The notes under the pieces: generated by a model
The model's database searches: none
What the model was told of the DNA's origin: nothing
What the model saw: only the letters and a program-made list of their open reading frames with translations
Shown: positions 39,691-48,596 of the stretch, piece by piece
How positions within the stretch are numbered: the first letter of the stretch is position 1
Layout of the letters: every line of letters begins with the position of its first letter
Source of the DNA: Dactylosporangium sp040689395
GTDB taxonomy: Bacteria; Actinomycetota; Actinomycetes; Mycobacteriales; Micromonosporaceae
Direction: 5' to 3'
Length of the DNA stretch: 64,000 nt
Assembly (NCBI RefSeq): GCF_040689395.1
Contig: NZ_JBFAZX010000032.1
Span: 1-64,000, forward strand
Made by a program: the position numbers and the translations under genes

Positions 39691-41634
39691 CGTGGCTGGG
39701 GCCTCGGCGTCGGCCTCGTGGGCGCCGTCCGGCGCGGCATGGGCGGGGCGGTGGCCGTTGCCGCTCGCCTCTGCGACGCCGTCGGCCTCGTGGGCTCCTC
39801 CGGCCGAGACCAGCGCCGTCGACGACCAGTCGCCGCCGCTCGGCGACGCGGCCCCGTTCGGCGAGTGCGACGACGCGGATGCGTTCGCCTCCAGGGTCGG
39901 CGACAGGGCACCGTTCGGCGACGGGGCGGTGCCGGCGTCCGCCCCGGCGGCGGCACCAGCCGACGGCGGCGCGGCGGCCGCGGCCGCGGCGGCGTCCTCG
40001 GCGGCGCGGGCCTGGGCGGCGGACATCGAGACGAGCGGGATCTCGGGCAGGAACAGGATGACCAGGAAGCCGACGGCCATGATGCCGGCGGCGACCATGA
40101 ACACGAGGCTCATCGAGTCGGAGAAGCCGACCTTGAACGGGTGGGACAGCGCGGCGTCGAGCTTCTCCAGGAACGACGTGTTGTTGAGGGAGTTGGCGCT
40201 GCCGGACGTCGCGGCCTGGCGGATGCCCTGCAACTGGTCGGGGTGGGCGCTCGCCGCGGCCTGGAAGGACTCGGTGGACTGGGCCGCGGTGAAGGCATTC
40301 TTGATCTTGTCGGGCAGGATGCTGAACAGGACCGACAGGAAGACGGCGGCGCCGAGCGTTCCACCCATCGACCGGAAGAACGCCACCGCCGAGGTGGCCA
40401 CGCCGATCTCGCGCGGATTGGCGGCGTTCTGCACGGCGGTGATCACCGGCTGCATGTTGCCGCCCAGGCCGAGGCCCATGACCACCATGATCAGCATCGT
40501 GCGCCACAGCGGGGTGTCGGCGGTGATGCGCGTGAACAGCGCCAGGGCGGCGAACATGAGGATCGAGCCGACGATCGGGAAGATCCGGTAGCGGCCGGTG
40601 CGGGCGATGACCTGGCCGGAGACGATCGAGCCGGTCATGATGCCCAGCACGAGCGGCAGCAGCATGAGGCCGGCCTTGGTCGGCGTCGCGCCCTTGACGA
40701 TCTGCAGGTAGAGCGGCAGCGTCAGCAGGCCGCCGAACATCGCCATGCCCAGGATGAAGCTGCTGATCGAGGCGACCGAGAACGTCCGGCCGCCGAAGAG
40801 CCGCAGCGGCAGCAGGGCCTCGTCCTTGTACGCGGCCTCGGCGGTGAGGAACAGCACCAGGCCGACCGCGCCGATGCCGAAGCACAGCAGGGAGCGGCCG
40901 GAACTCCAGCCCCACTCGCGGCCCTGCTCGGCGACGGTGAGCAGCGGCACCAGGGTCACGATGAGGGCGAGCGCGCCGGGCCAGTCGATGCGGTGGTCCT
41001 GGCGGCGGTGCGGGATGTGCAGCACCCGCATGACGACGAGGAACGCGGCGAGAGCGATGGGCACGTTGATGTAGAAGATCCAGCGCCAGCCGGTGATGCC
41101 CAGGATCTCGCTGGAGCCGGCGAAGAAGCCGCCGAGGACCGGGCCGAGGACGCTGGAGGTGCCGAACACGGCCAGGAAGTAGCCCTGATACTTGGCCCGC
41201 TCCCGGGGCGGCACCACGTCGCCGATGATGGCGAACGCGAGGGAGAACAGGCCGCCGGCGCCGATGCCCTGGACGGCCCGGAAGGCGGCGAGCTCGTAGA
41301 TCGAACCGGACAGCCCGCAGAGCACCGAGCCGACGATGAAGATGCCGATCGAGAAGAGGATGAACGGCTTGCGCCCGTAGATGTCCGACAGCTTGCCATA
41401 CAGCGGGGTGGAGATCGTCGAGGTGATCAGGAAGGCGGTGGTGGCCCACGCCTGCAGGGAGAAGCCGCCGAGATCGTCGGCGATGGTGCGCATGGCGGTC
41501 GACACGATGGTCTGGTCCAGCGCGGCGAGGAACATCGCCATCATGAGACCGGTCAGGATGGTCACGATCTGCCGGTGCGTCAGCGTGGTGTCCACTGTCG
41601 CGGCCCGCGCGGCCGCCGCTGGTGGTGTGCTCAA
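39664..41634 (-). CDS. DHA2-family (14-TM) drug:proton MFS exporter
   Basis: The 656-residue protein has 14 predicted membrane helices up to about residue 520, with motif A-like LYGKLSDIYGRKPFI, motif C-like FGTSSVLGPVLGGFFAGSSE, and LDQTIVSTAMRTIADDLGG in helix 1, all characteristic of EmrB/QacA-type exporters. The last about 130 residues are an unusual Ala/Ser/Pro/Gly-rich tail (AAAGADAGTAPSPNGALSPT). The start is TTG at 41634, supported by GGGAGA six bases upstream; a GTG 13 codons in is an alternative. The substrate is unknown; family members export antiseptics and antibiotics. Its stop lies within a tandem repeat. Confidence 0.9.
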   Translation of the reverse strand: MSTPPAAAARAATVDTTLTHRQIVTILTGLMMAMFLAALDQTIVSTAMRTIADDLGGFSLQAWATTAFLITSTISTPLYGKLSDIYGRKPFILFSIGIFIVGSVLCGLSGSIYELAAFRAVQGIGAGGLFSLAFAIIGDVVPPRERAKYQGYFLAVFGTSSVLGPVLGGFFAGSSEILGITGWRWIFYINVPIALAAFLVVMRVLHIPHRRQDHRIDWPGALALIVTLVPLLTVAEQGREWGWSSGRSLLCFGIGAVGLVLFLTAEAAYKDEALLPLRLFGGRTFSVASISSFILGMAMFGGLLTLPLYLQIVKGATPTKAGLMLLPLVLGIMTGSIVSGQVIARTGRYRIFPIVGSILMFAALALFTRITADTPLWRTMLIMVVMGLGLGGNMQPVITAVQNAANPREIGVATSAVAFFRSMGGTLGAAVFLSVLFSILPDKIKNAFTAAQSTESFQAAASAHPDQLQGIRQAATSGSANSLNNTSFLEKLDAALSHPFKVGFSDSMSLVFMVAAGIMAVGFLVILFLPEIPLVSMSAAQARAAEDAAAAAAAAPPSAGAAAGADAGTAPSPNGALSPTLEANASASSHSPNGAASPSGGDWSSTALVSAGGAHEADGVAEASGNGHRPAHAAPDGAHEADAEAPATDDPPRHAR

Positions 41635-41750
41635 GGCGTTTCTCCCGATGAGAGCATGCCGTTTCGATCCGATGCCGTTTCAGAATTCACGCTACTCCTC
41701 GATCGGTGACACTAGTCGGGGGGTACGACAGAAATCGGAGGAACGAACGC

Positions 41751-43385
41751 GTGGCAGCAACACTGGTGGTCAAGGATCTCGCCGCCGGGCACGGGGACAA
41801 GGCGCTGTTCACCGGCCTGGACCTGGTCGTGGCGCCCGGTGACGTGGTCGGTCTGGTGGGGGTGAACGGGGCCGGCAAGTCGACGCTGCTGCGCACCCTC
41901 GCCGGCCTGCTGCCCGTTGAGCAGGGCGCGGTGCAGCTCAACCCGCCGACGGCGACGATCGGGTATCTGCCGCAGGAGCCGGACCGCAGCCCGGGCGAGA
42001 CGCTGCGCGCGTTTCTGGCCCGCCGCACCGGCGTGGCCGAGGCCCAGACCCGCCTGGACGCGGCGGCCGAGGCGCTCACCGGGGACGACGCGGCCGCCGA
42101 GGAGTACAGCGCGGCCCTGGAGCGCTGGCTCGCCCTGGGCGGCGCCGACCTGGACGAGCGGGCCGGCGAGGTCGCCGCCGACCTGGGCCTGGCCGTTGAC
42201 CTCGACCTGGAGATGACGGCGCTGTCCGGCGGCCAGGCCGCGCGCGCCGGGCTCGCCAGCCTGCTGCTGTCGCGGTACGACATCCTCCTGCTCGACGAAC
42301 CGACCAACGACCTGGACCTGGACGGCCTGGACAGGATCGAGGGTTTCATCAACGGCCAGAAGAACAAGGCCGTCATCGTGGTGAGCCACGACCGGGAGTT
42401 CCTCACCCGCAGCACCACCGCCGTCCTCGAGCTCGACCTGCACCAGCAGCAGGTCAACTTCTACGGCGGCGGCTACGAGGCCTACCTGCAGGAGCGTGCC
42501 ACAGCCCGGCGCCACGCCCGGGAGCGCTACGAGGACTACGCCGAGACGCGCTCCGACCTCGAGGCACGCGCCCGCATGCAGCGCGCCTGGATGGAGAAGG
42601 GCGTCAAGAACGCGCGACGCAAGCAGTCCGACAACAACAAGATGGGCAAGTCGAAGAAGATCGAGTCGACGGAGAAGCAGGCGGCGAAGGCTCGCCAGAC
42701 CGAGCGGCTCATCGAGCGGCTCGAGGTGGTCGAGGAGCCGCGCAAGGAGTGGCAGTTGCGGATGGAGATCGCCGCGGCGCCCCGGGCCGGTGCCGTCGTG
42801 GCCACCCTGCACGGCGCGGTGGTGCGCCGCGGCTCCTTCACGCTGGGCCCGGTCGATCTGCAGGTCGACTGGGCCGACCGGATCGCGATCACCGGCGCCA
42901 ACGGGTCGGGCAAGACGACGCTGCTCGGCGCGCTGCTCGGGCGGCTGCCGCTCGACGAGGGCCGCGCCTACCTGGGCCCGGGTGTCGTGGTCGGCGAGGT
43001 CGACCAGGCCCGCCGGATGTTCGAGGGCACCGAGTCGCTGCTGGACGCGTTCCAGCTCGCGGTACCGCAGCAGAATCCCGCCGACGTGCGGACCCTGCTG
43101 GCGAAGTTCGGGCTGAAGGCCGGGCACGTGGTGCGACCGGCGGCGAGCCTGTCGCCCGGCGAGCGCACCCGCGCGGCGCTGGCACTGCTGCAGGGCAAGG
43201 GCGTGAACTGCCTGGTCCTGGACGAGCCGACCAACCACCTCGACCTGCCGGCGATCGAGCAGCTCGAGTCGGCGCTGGAGACCTACCCGGGCACGCTGCT
43301 GCTGGTCACGCACGACCGGCGGATGCTGGATGCGGTGCGCACCGACCGGCACGTGCACGTCGAGGCTGGAAAGGCGACGGCATGA
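41751..43385 (+). CDS. ABC-F family ATPase
   Basis: The 544-residue soluble protein has two ABC domains: Walker A GVNGAGKSTLLRTLAG and GANGSGKTTLLGALLG, signatures TALSGGQAARAGLASLLL and SLSPGERTRAALALLQGK, and Walker B ILLLDEPTNDLDLDG and CLVLDEPTNHLDLPA. The charged linker (KGVKNARRKQSDNNKMGKSK) between them is the ribosome-contacting arm. ABC-F proteins rescue or protect ribosomes; some give antibiotic resistance. The GTG at 41751 follows CGGAGG. It overlaps the next gene by 4 bp and is divergent from the DHA2 exporter. Confidence 0.93.
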   Translation: MAATLVVKDLAAGHGDKALFTGLDLVVAPGDVVGLVGVNGAGKSTLLRTLAGLLPVEQGAVQLNPPTATIGYLPQEPDRSPGETLRAFLARRTGVAEAQTRLDAAAEALTGDDAAAEEYSAALERWLALGGADLDERAGEVAADLGLAVDLDLEMTALSGGQAARAGLASLLLSRYDILLLDEPTNDLDLDGLDRIEGFINGQKNKAVIVVSHDREFLTRSTTAVLELDLHQQQVNFYGGGYEAYLQERATARRHARERYEDYAETRSDLEARARMQRAWMEKGVKNARRKQSDNNKMGKSKKIESTEKQAAKARQTERLIERLEVVEEPRKEWQLRMEIAAAPRAGAVVATLHGAVVRRGSFTLGPVDLQVDWADRIAITGANGSGKTTLLGALLGRLPLDEGRAYLGPGVVVGEVDQARRMFEGTESLLDAFQLAVPQQNPADVRTLLAKFGLKAGHVVRPAASLSPGERTRAALALLQGKGVNCLVLDEPTNHLDLPAIEQLESALETYPGTLLLVTHDRRMLDAVRTDRHVHVEAGKATA

Positions 43386-43756
43386 GTAGCCTGGCCGAGT
43401 TCTGGACCGAGCGGCACCTGTGCACGGTCACCACGATCCGCCGCGACGGCACCCCGCACAGCGTCCCGGTCGGCGCCACCTACGACCCGGCGACGAACAC
43501 GGCGCGGATCATCACATCCGGCAAATCGCAGAAGGTCCGAAATGTCGAGCACGGCGGCCGGATCGCGATCTGCCAGATCGACGGCAGGCGCTGGAGCACC
43601 CTCGAGGGCGAGGCCGTGATCGCCAGAGATCCGCAGGTCGTCGCCGACGCCGAGCGACGCTACGCGGCGCGGTACAAGCCGCCGCGGAGCAATCCCGACC
43701 GCGTCGTGATCGTCGTCACCGTGTCGAGGGTGTTGGGCACCTATCGGCCGGTGTGA
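43382..43756 (+). CDS. PPOX/F420-binding split-barrel protein
   Basis: The 124-residue protein has the pyridoxamine-phosphate-oxidase-like split barrel: FWTERHLCTVTTIRRDGTPH, SVPVGATYDPATNTARIITS, KSQKVRNVEHGGRIAICQID and RVVIVVTVSRVLGTYRP. It resembles the TIGR03618-type F420- or flavin-dependent proteins of actinobacteria, which often act as small oxidoreductases. Its ATG overlaps the ABC-F stop (ATGA), giving a two-gene operon of unclear logic. Confidence 0.85.
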   Translation: MSSLAEFWTERHLCTVTTIRRDGTPHSVPVGATYDPATNTARIITSGKSQKVRNVEHGGRIAICQIDGRRWSTLEGEAVIARDPQVVADAERRYAARYKPPRSNPDRVVIVVTVSRVLGTYRPV

Positions 43757-43804
43757 CACACGACGTTCAGTAACCGGCAAGCACCCGACCCGACGCTGTC
43801 GCGC

Positions 43805-44965
43805 ATGACGCGAAACATCGTGCGACGCGGGACCGTCGCGGTGGTCTTGTCGGTGGCCGTGGTGGCCGCCGCGGCCGGCTGCGGGTCATCGCAGAAGGCC
43901 GCGGACGCCCAGAACAACAGCGGCGGTGCCGCCTCCGCCACGTCCGCGCAGGACCTCGGCGGGCTCGATGCGCTGGTCGCCGCGGCGAAGGCGGAGGGCC
44001 AGCTCAACGTGATCGCGCTGCCGCGCGACTGGGCCAACTACGGCGAGATCATCGACACCTTCAGCAAGAAGTACGGAATCAAGGTCAACAGCGACAACCC
44101 CGACGGCTCGAGCCAGGACGAGATCAACGCCGTCAAGTCGCTCAAGGGCCAGGACCGCGCGCCCGACGTGCTCGACCTCGGCGGCGCGTTCGCCCTGTCC
44201 GGCGCGAAGGACGGCCTGTTCGCGCCGTACAAGGTGCTGACCTGGGCCGACATCCCGGACAACCAGAAGGATGCCTCCGGCGCCTGGTACCACGACTACG
44301 GCGGCTACATCTCCATCGGCTGCGACGCCAAGAAGATCGCGGTCTGCCCCCAGACATTCGCCGAGCTCAAGAAGCCGGAGTACAAGGGCAAGGTCGCGCT
44401 CAACGGCGACCCCACCAAGGCCGGCGCGGCGTTCGCCGGCGTGTTCGCCGCGGCCCTGGCCAGCGGCGGCGGCTTCACCAACATCCAGCCCGGCATCGAC
44501 TACTTCGCCGCGCTGAAGAAGTCCGGCAACTTCATCCCGGTCGAGTCGACCCCGGCCACCATCGAGAAGGGCGAGACCCCGATCTCGATCGACTGGGACT
44601 ACCTCAACGCCGGCTACACCAAGGAGCTGTCCGCCAAGGGCATCGACTGGAAGGTCGCGGTGCCCAGCGACGGCGTCTACGGCAACTTCTACTGCCAGGC
44701 GATCAGCAAGACCGCCCCGCACCCGGCCGCCGCGCGGCTGTGGCAGGAGTTCCTGTTCTCCGACGAGGGTCAGAACCTGTGGCTGAAGGGCGCGGCCCGG
44801 CCGGTCCGGCTGCCGAAGATGACCACGTCCGGCACGGCCGACGCCACGCTGCTGGCCGCCCTGCCGAAGGTCGACACCACCGACGCGCAGCTGCCCTCCC
44901 CGGACCAGGTCGACGCGGCCAAGAAGGTCCTCACCGACGGCTGGACCAAGGCGCTGACCGGGTGA
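43805..44965 (+). CDS. Substrate-binding lipoprotein, PotD/iron-type ABC importer
   Basis: The 386-residue protein has a lipoprotein signal (VAVVLSVAVVAAAAGC) and a type II periplasmic-binding fold: GLDALVAAAKAEGQLNVIAL, VLDLGGAFALSGAKDGLFAP, KPEYKGKVALNGDPTKAGAA and GETPISIDWDYLNAGYTKEL. It heads a four-gene operon with two permeases and an ATPase, coupled by 4-bp overlaps. The family takes up polyamines, phosphonates, thiamine or ferric iron; sequence alone does not decide. Confidence 0.9.
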   Translation: MTRNIVRRGTVAVVLSVAVVAAAAGCGSSQKAADAQNNSGGAASATSAQDLGGLDALVAAAKAEGQLNVIALPRDWANYGEIIDTFSKKYGIKVNSDNPDGSSQDEINAVKSLKGQDRAPDVLDLGGAFALSGAKDGLFAPYKVLTWADIPDNQKDASGAWYHDYGGYISIGCDAKKIAVCPQTFAELKKPEYKGKVALNGDPTKAGAAFAGVFAAALASGGGFTNIQPGIDYFAALKKSGNFIPVESTPATIEKGETPISIDWDYLNAGYTKELSAKGIDWKVAVPSDGVYGNFYCQAISKTAPHPAAARLWQEFLFSDEGQNLWLKGAARPVRLPKMTTSGTADATLLAALPKVDTTDAQLPSPDQVDAAKKVLTDGWTKALTG

Positions 44966-45831
44966 CAACCGCCGTGCCGACGCCCCGGGTGCGGTCCCTC
45001 GCGGACCGCGCCCGGCGGTGCGGCCCCTGGCTGGCGGTCGCACCGTTCCTCATCGTGATGGTCATCGGCCTGGTACTGCCGGTGCTCGCCCTGGCCGCGG
45101 GCGCGTTCGAGGGCGACGCGATCAAGAGCTCGTTCAGCAGCGGGTACCGCACGGCCTTCTGGGGCTCGGTCAAGCTCTCCGTCGTCTGCGCCGTGCTCGG
45201 CGCCGTGGCAGGGGTGCTCGTCGCCCGCGCCGTGCTGTCCGGCGGCGCCCTGCTGCGCCGGCTCGTGCTCACCGCCTCCGGCGTGCTGGCCAACTTCGGC
45301 GGCGTCCCGCTCGCGTTCATGTTCATCGCCACGATCGGCAACGCCGGCATCGTCACCAGCCTGCTGCACGACTGGACCGGCTTCGACCTCGGCGACTCCC
45401 CGTTCAGCCTCTACCAGTTCGGCGGGCTCGCGGTCGTCTACCTCTACTTCCTGGTGCCGCTGATGGTCATCGTCATCGCCCCCGCGCTGGACGGCGTGCG
45501 CGCCGAGTGGTCCGAGGCCGCGCAGAACCTCGGGGCCACCCGGGCGCAGTACTGGCGCCATGTGGGCGGCCCGCTGCTCGCCCCGCCGATCGCGGCCGGG
45601 GCGCTGCTGCTGTTCTGCGGCTCGCTGTCGGCGTTCGCCACCGCCCAGGCCATGGTCGGCGGCACGGTACCCCTGGTCACGCTCCAGATCGCCAACGCCC
45701 TGTCCGGCAACGTCTCGCCCGACAACGCCGGCGTCGGCGCGGCACTGGCGATCGAGATGATCATCCTGGTCGCCGTCGTGATGGCCGCCTACTGGACGAT
45801 CGAGCGCCGGACGGCGAGGTGGCTGCGGTGA
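44962..45831 (+). CDS. ABC permease 1 (PotB-like)
   Basis: The 289-residue protein has six hydrophobic segments starting at LAVAPFLIVMVIGLVLPVLA. The EAA loop that docks with the ATPase is seen in EWSEAAQNLGATRAQYWRHV followed by GGPLLAP. It starts at a GTG overlapping the binding-protein stop and overlaps the second permease. Confidence 0.92.
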   Translation: MTTAVPTPRVRSLADRARRCGPWLAVAPFLIVMVIGLVLPVLALAAGAFEGDAIKSSFSSGYRTAFWGSVKLSVVCAVLGAVAGVLVARAVLSGGALLRRLVLTASGVLANFGGVPLAFMFIATIGNAGIVTSLLHDWTGFDLGDSPFSLYQFGGLAVVYLYFLVPLMVIVIAPALDGVRAEWSEAAQNLGATRAQYWRHVGGPLLAPPIAAGALLLFCGSLSAFATAQAMVGGTVPLVTLQIANALSGNVSPDNAGVGAALAIEMIILVAVVMAAYWTIERRTARWLR

Positions 45832-46685
45832 CGGCGGTGCTGACGCGGCCGGTCGAGGCTCCCGCCGTACGCGGGCGCAGGAACGCGACCAGCATCGTCG
45901 TGCTGATCGTGGCGGGCGTCTACTTCCTGGTCCCGCTGGCCGCGGCGATCTGGTTCACCGTCCAGGACAAGGTCCACGGCGGCGTGACCGGCGAGTACTA
46001 CACGAGCATCCCCCAGGCCGAGGGCTTCGCCGGCGCGCTGCGCCGCTCGTTGACGCTGGCGGTGCTGAGCGTCCTCGGCGTCCTGCTCGTCACCGTGCCC
46101 GCGATGCTTGCCGTGACGCTGCGGCTGCCGCGGCTGCGCCCGCTCGTGGAGGGCCTGTCGCTGTTGCCGCTGGTCATCCCGCCGATCGCGCTGGTCGCCG
46201 GGGTCCGCGACATGCTGGCCCTGGGCCCCGACCAGCTGGCCGGCACGCCGCTGGGCGACGCGCTGGTCTCCTCGCAGGACCCCGACCTGCCGATCATCCT
46301 CGTCGTCGTGTACATCGTGCTGGCCACGCCGTTCGCGTACCGCTCCCTGGACGCGGGCATCCGCGCCGTCGACGCTCGGACGCTGGTCGACGCGGCGCGT
46401 GGCCTGGGCTCGTCATGGTTCGACGTCGTGTGGCGGGTGCTGCTGCCCAACCTGCGCGGCGCGGTGCTCGGCGCGGCGTTCCTCACGCTCGGCCTGGTGC
46501 TGGGCGAGTACACGATCGCCGGCATCCTGCTCTTCGAGACCCTCCCGACCTGGCTGGTGAAGATCTCCGGCCAGAACGGGCAGCTGTCCGTCTCCGTCAG
46601 CACCGCCAGCCTGCTGTTCACCTGGCTCCTGCTCCTCGTCGTGTCCCTGGCGGACCGGCGCCCAACCTCACGGAGGGACTCATGA
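45828..46685 (+). CDS. ABC permease 2 (PotC-like)
   Basis: The 285-residue permease has six hydrophobic segments, with LVDAARGLGSSWFDVVWRVL as the EAA-type loop and GLVLGEYTIAGILLFETLPT near the end. The GTG start overlaps permease 1, and its stop overlaps the ATPase gene by 4 bp. It forms the heterodimeric channel with permease 1. Confidence 0.92.
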   Translation: MTAVLTRPVEAPAVRGRRNATSIVVLIVAGVYFLVPLAAAIWFTVQDKVHGGVTGEYYTSIPQAEGFAGALRRSLTLAVLSVLGVLLVTVPAMLAVTLRLPRLRPLVEGLSLLPLVIPPIALVAGVRDMLALGPDQLAGTPLGDALVSSQDPDLPIILVVVYIVLATPFAYRSLDAGIRAVDARTLVDAARGLGSSWFDVVWRVLLPNLRGAVLGAAFLTLGLVLGEYTIAGILLFETLPTWLVKISGQNGQLSVSVSTASLLFTWLLLLVVSLADRRPTSRRDS

Positions 46686-47764
46686 GTGCGGTCGGTGTGC
46701 GCATGCTCGGCATGCGCCGCAGCTTCGGGGCGGTGCGCGCGCTCGACGGGCTCGACCTGGTCATCGAGCCGGGCGAGTTCATCGCGCTGCTCGGCCCGTC
46801 CGGCTGCGGCAAGACCACCGCGCTGCGGGTCCTGGCCGGGTTCGAGACGGCCGACGCCGGCAGCGTATGGGTCGGCGACCGGGACATCACCGGCCTGGCG
46901 CCGAACAAGCGGGACATGGGCATGGTGTTCCAGGCTTTCAGCCTGTTCCCCAACCTCACCGCCGCCGACAACGTCGCCTTCGGGCTGCGGGTGCGCGGCG
47001 TCGACGGCGCGGCCCGCCGCAAACGCGCCGCGGACCTGCTCGAGCTCGTCGGGCTCGGGCAGGCCGGCAAGCGGTACCCGCACCAGCTCTCCGGCGGTCA
47101 GCAGCAGCGCGTCGCGCTGGCCCGCGCCCTGGCGATCGAGCCGCGGGTGCTGCTGCTCGACGAGCCGCTGTCGGCGCTGGACGCGCAGGTCCGCGTCCAG
47201 CTGCGCGACGAGATCCGCCGCATCCAGCAGCGGCTGGGCATCACCACCCTGTTCGTCACACACGATCAGGGCGAGGCGCTCAGCGTCGCCGACCGCGTCG
47301 GGGTCATGCGCGCCGGGCGCCTGGAGCAGCTGGCCGACCCCGACACGCTGTACCACCGCCCGGCCACGCCGTTCGTCGGCGAGTTCGTCGGCACGATGAA
47401 CCGCCTGCCCGGCGTCCTCGGCCCGCACGGCACGGTGCGGGTCCTCGGCGCCGACCGGCCGGTGGCCGAGGGCAGCGAAGCCGCCCCGGGCGACGTGGTC
47501 GTGCTGGTACGCCCGGAGGCGATGACGCTGAGCGCGTCGGACAGCGGCACCGCGCTGGTCGTGGTCCGCACCTTCCACGGCGCGCTGACCCGCCTGTCGG
47601 TCCGGCTCGGCGACGGCGACGAGGCCTTCGTCGACCTGCCCAGCCCGGCGGCGGCCGGGATCCGCCCCGGCGACACGGTCACCGTCGGTGTCGGCGAGGG
47701 CGCGGTCCTGGTCGCGGCCGCGGGCGACACCCCGGCCCGCGTCCCGGCCCACGAGGACGCCTGA
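46682..47764 (+). CDS. ABC ATPase with TOBE domain (PotA-like)
   Basis: The 360-residue protein has Walker A GPSGCGKTTALRVLAG, Q-loop MVFQAFSLFPNLTAADNVAF, signature HQLSGGQQQRVALARAL, Walker B VLLLDEPLSALDAQVR and H-loop FVTHDQGEA. The C-terminal third is a TOBE regulatory domain (VVVLVRPEAMTLSASDSGTA), typical of the polyamine/iron group. It energises the two permeases encoded upstream. Confidence 0.93.
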   Translation: MSAVGVRMLGMRRSFGAVRALDGLDLVIEPGEFIALLGPSGCGKTTALRVLAGFETADAGSVWVGDRDITGLAPNKRDMGMVFQAFSLFPNLTAADNVAFGLRVRGVDGAARRKRAADLLELVGLGQAGKRYPHQLSGGQQQRVALARALAIEPRVLLLDEPLSALDAQVRVQLRDEIRRIQQRLGITTLFVTHDQGEALSVADRVGVMRAGRLEQLADPDTLYHRPATPFVGEFVGTMNRLPGVLGPHGTVRVLGADRPVAEGSEAAPGDVVVLVRPEAMTLSASDSGTALVVVRTFHGALTRLSVRLGDGDEAFVDLPSPAAAGIRPGDTVTVGVGEGAVLVAAAGDTPARVPAHEDA

Positions 47765-48128
47765 GCGCCCACCCGCTTGGCGCTGGCGTCGCGGTGGAGG
47801 GCCTCGGCTCCCCCGGGCCCCTCGGTCATGCCCGGTGCGCTCGCCGGGACGGTCCGCGCCGCCGGTACGCGACGCCGCTGACTGCAAGTTGCAGACCGGC
47901 CGGACCGTTACGGTCCGTACGATGCCGCGCCGCGCGAATTGTGCGGCCTGCACAAACGTCGGGCGTCGCACAATTCGGCCGCATCCGTGCTGTACTGCGT
48001 GGCGAGCGCCGCACATTCACTCATGCCACAGTATGAAGCCGTCTGGTCACACATCAATGACGACACATACGGTCACGGGCACGGCGGGAAAGCCGGGGGG
48101 TCCGGCGGTGCCGCCGCTGGGGGACGGC
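47765..48128. other. 364-bp gene-free stretch with a cluster of palindromes
   Basis: No gene is seen. The part 47882-47976 holds several palindromes (annotated separately), upstream of the I36-like gene. Confidence 0.5.
47882..47976. promoter_or_regulatory. Cluster of palindromes, likely multi-site operator
   Basis: CTGCAA-G-TTGCAG (47882-47894), CGGACCGT-T-ACGGTCCG (47901-47917) and the 10-bp arms GAATTGTGCG (47936-47945) and CGCACAATTC (47967-47976) follow each other. TTGTGC half-sites occur three times, at 47939, 47950 (inverted) and 47968 (inverted). The density of symmetric sites suggests one or more repressors. Confidence 0.55.
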
Positions 48129-48590
48129 ATGTGGAAGACGTGCGCAGGGTTCATGGCCGCGCTGGCGCTCGCCGGCGCGGCGGCGGCCGCGCCGGTGGGG
48201 TCCGACGTGGCCGCCTACCTCACCGCGTATCCGGGCGGCCGGCCGGTCGGCGGCTCGGACATCAGCTACGCCGGCGGCAGCTTCGTGGTGACGGTGACCG
48301 CGCCACGGCAGCAGACCGCGCTGGTCGACTGCCCGTCGGGCTGGTTCTGCTTCTACGACCGGCCCGACTACGGCTACCCGCGCGGGAAACTGTCCTCGTG
48401 CGGCTGGCAGAGCCTGGCCAGCTGGGGCTGGCAGGACCGGGTGGAGTCGGCCTACTACAACCTGTCGCGGGGCTCGGTGCAGTTCCTCGACGGCGGGTAC
48501 GGGCTGTTCCAGATCGGGGTCGGGGCGCGCGCCATCGGCGACGCGAGCCCCTACCGCAACATGGCGACCGACGTGTACCGGTACTGCTGA
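48129..48590 (+). CDS. Secreted peptidase inhibitor family I36-like protein
   Basis: The 153-residue protein has a signal peptide (MWKTCAGFMAALALAGAAAA) and a crystallin-like domain: CPSGWFCFYDRPDYGYPRGK, LSSCGWQSLASWGWQDRVES and AYYNLSRGSVQFLDGG. It matches the I36 (SMPI-like) family of Streptomyces metalloprotease inhibitors, with paired cysteines. GGGGGA precedes the ATG at 48129. It converges on the HTH-transmembrane gene. Confidence 0.85.
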   Translation: MWKTCAGFMAALALAGAAAAAPVGSDVAAYLTAYPGGRPVGGSDISYAGGSFVVTVTAPRQQTALVDCPSGWFCFYDRPDYGYPRGKLSSCGWQSLASWGWQDRVESAYYNLSRGSVQFLDGGYGLFQIGVGARAIGDASPYRNMATDVYRYC

Positions 48591-48596
48591 ACGGGC

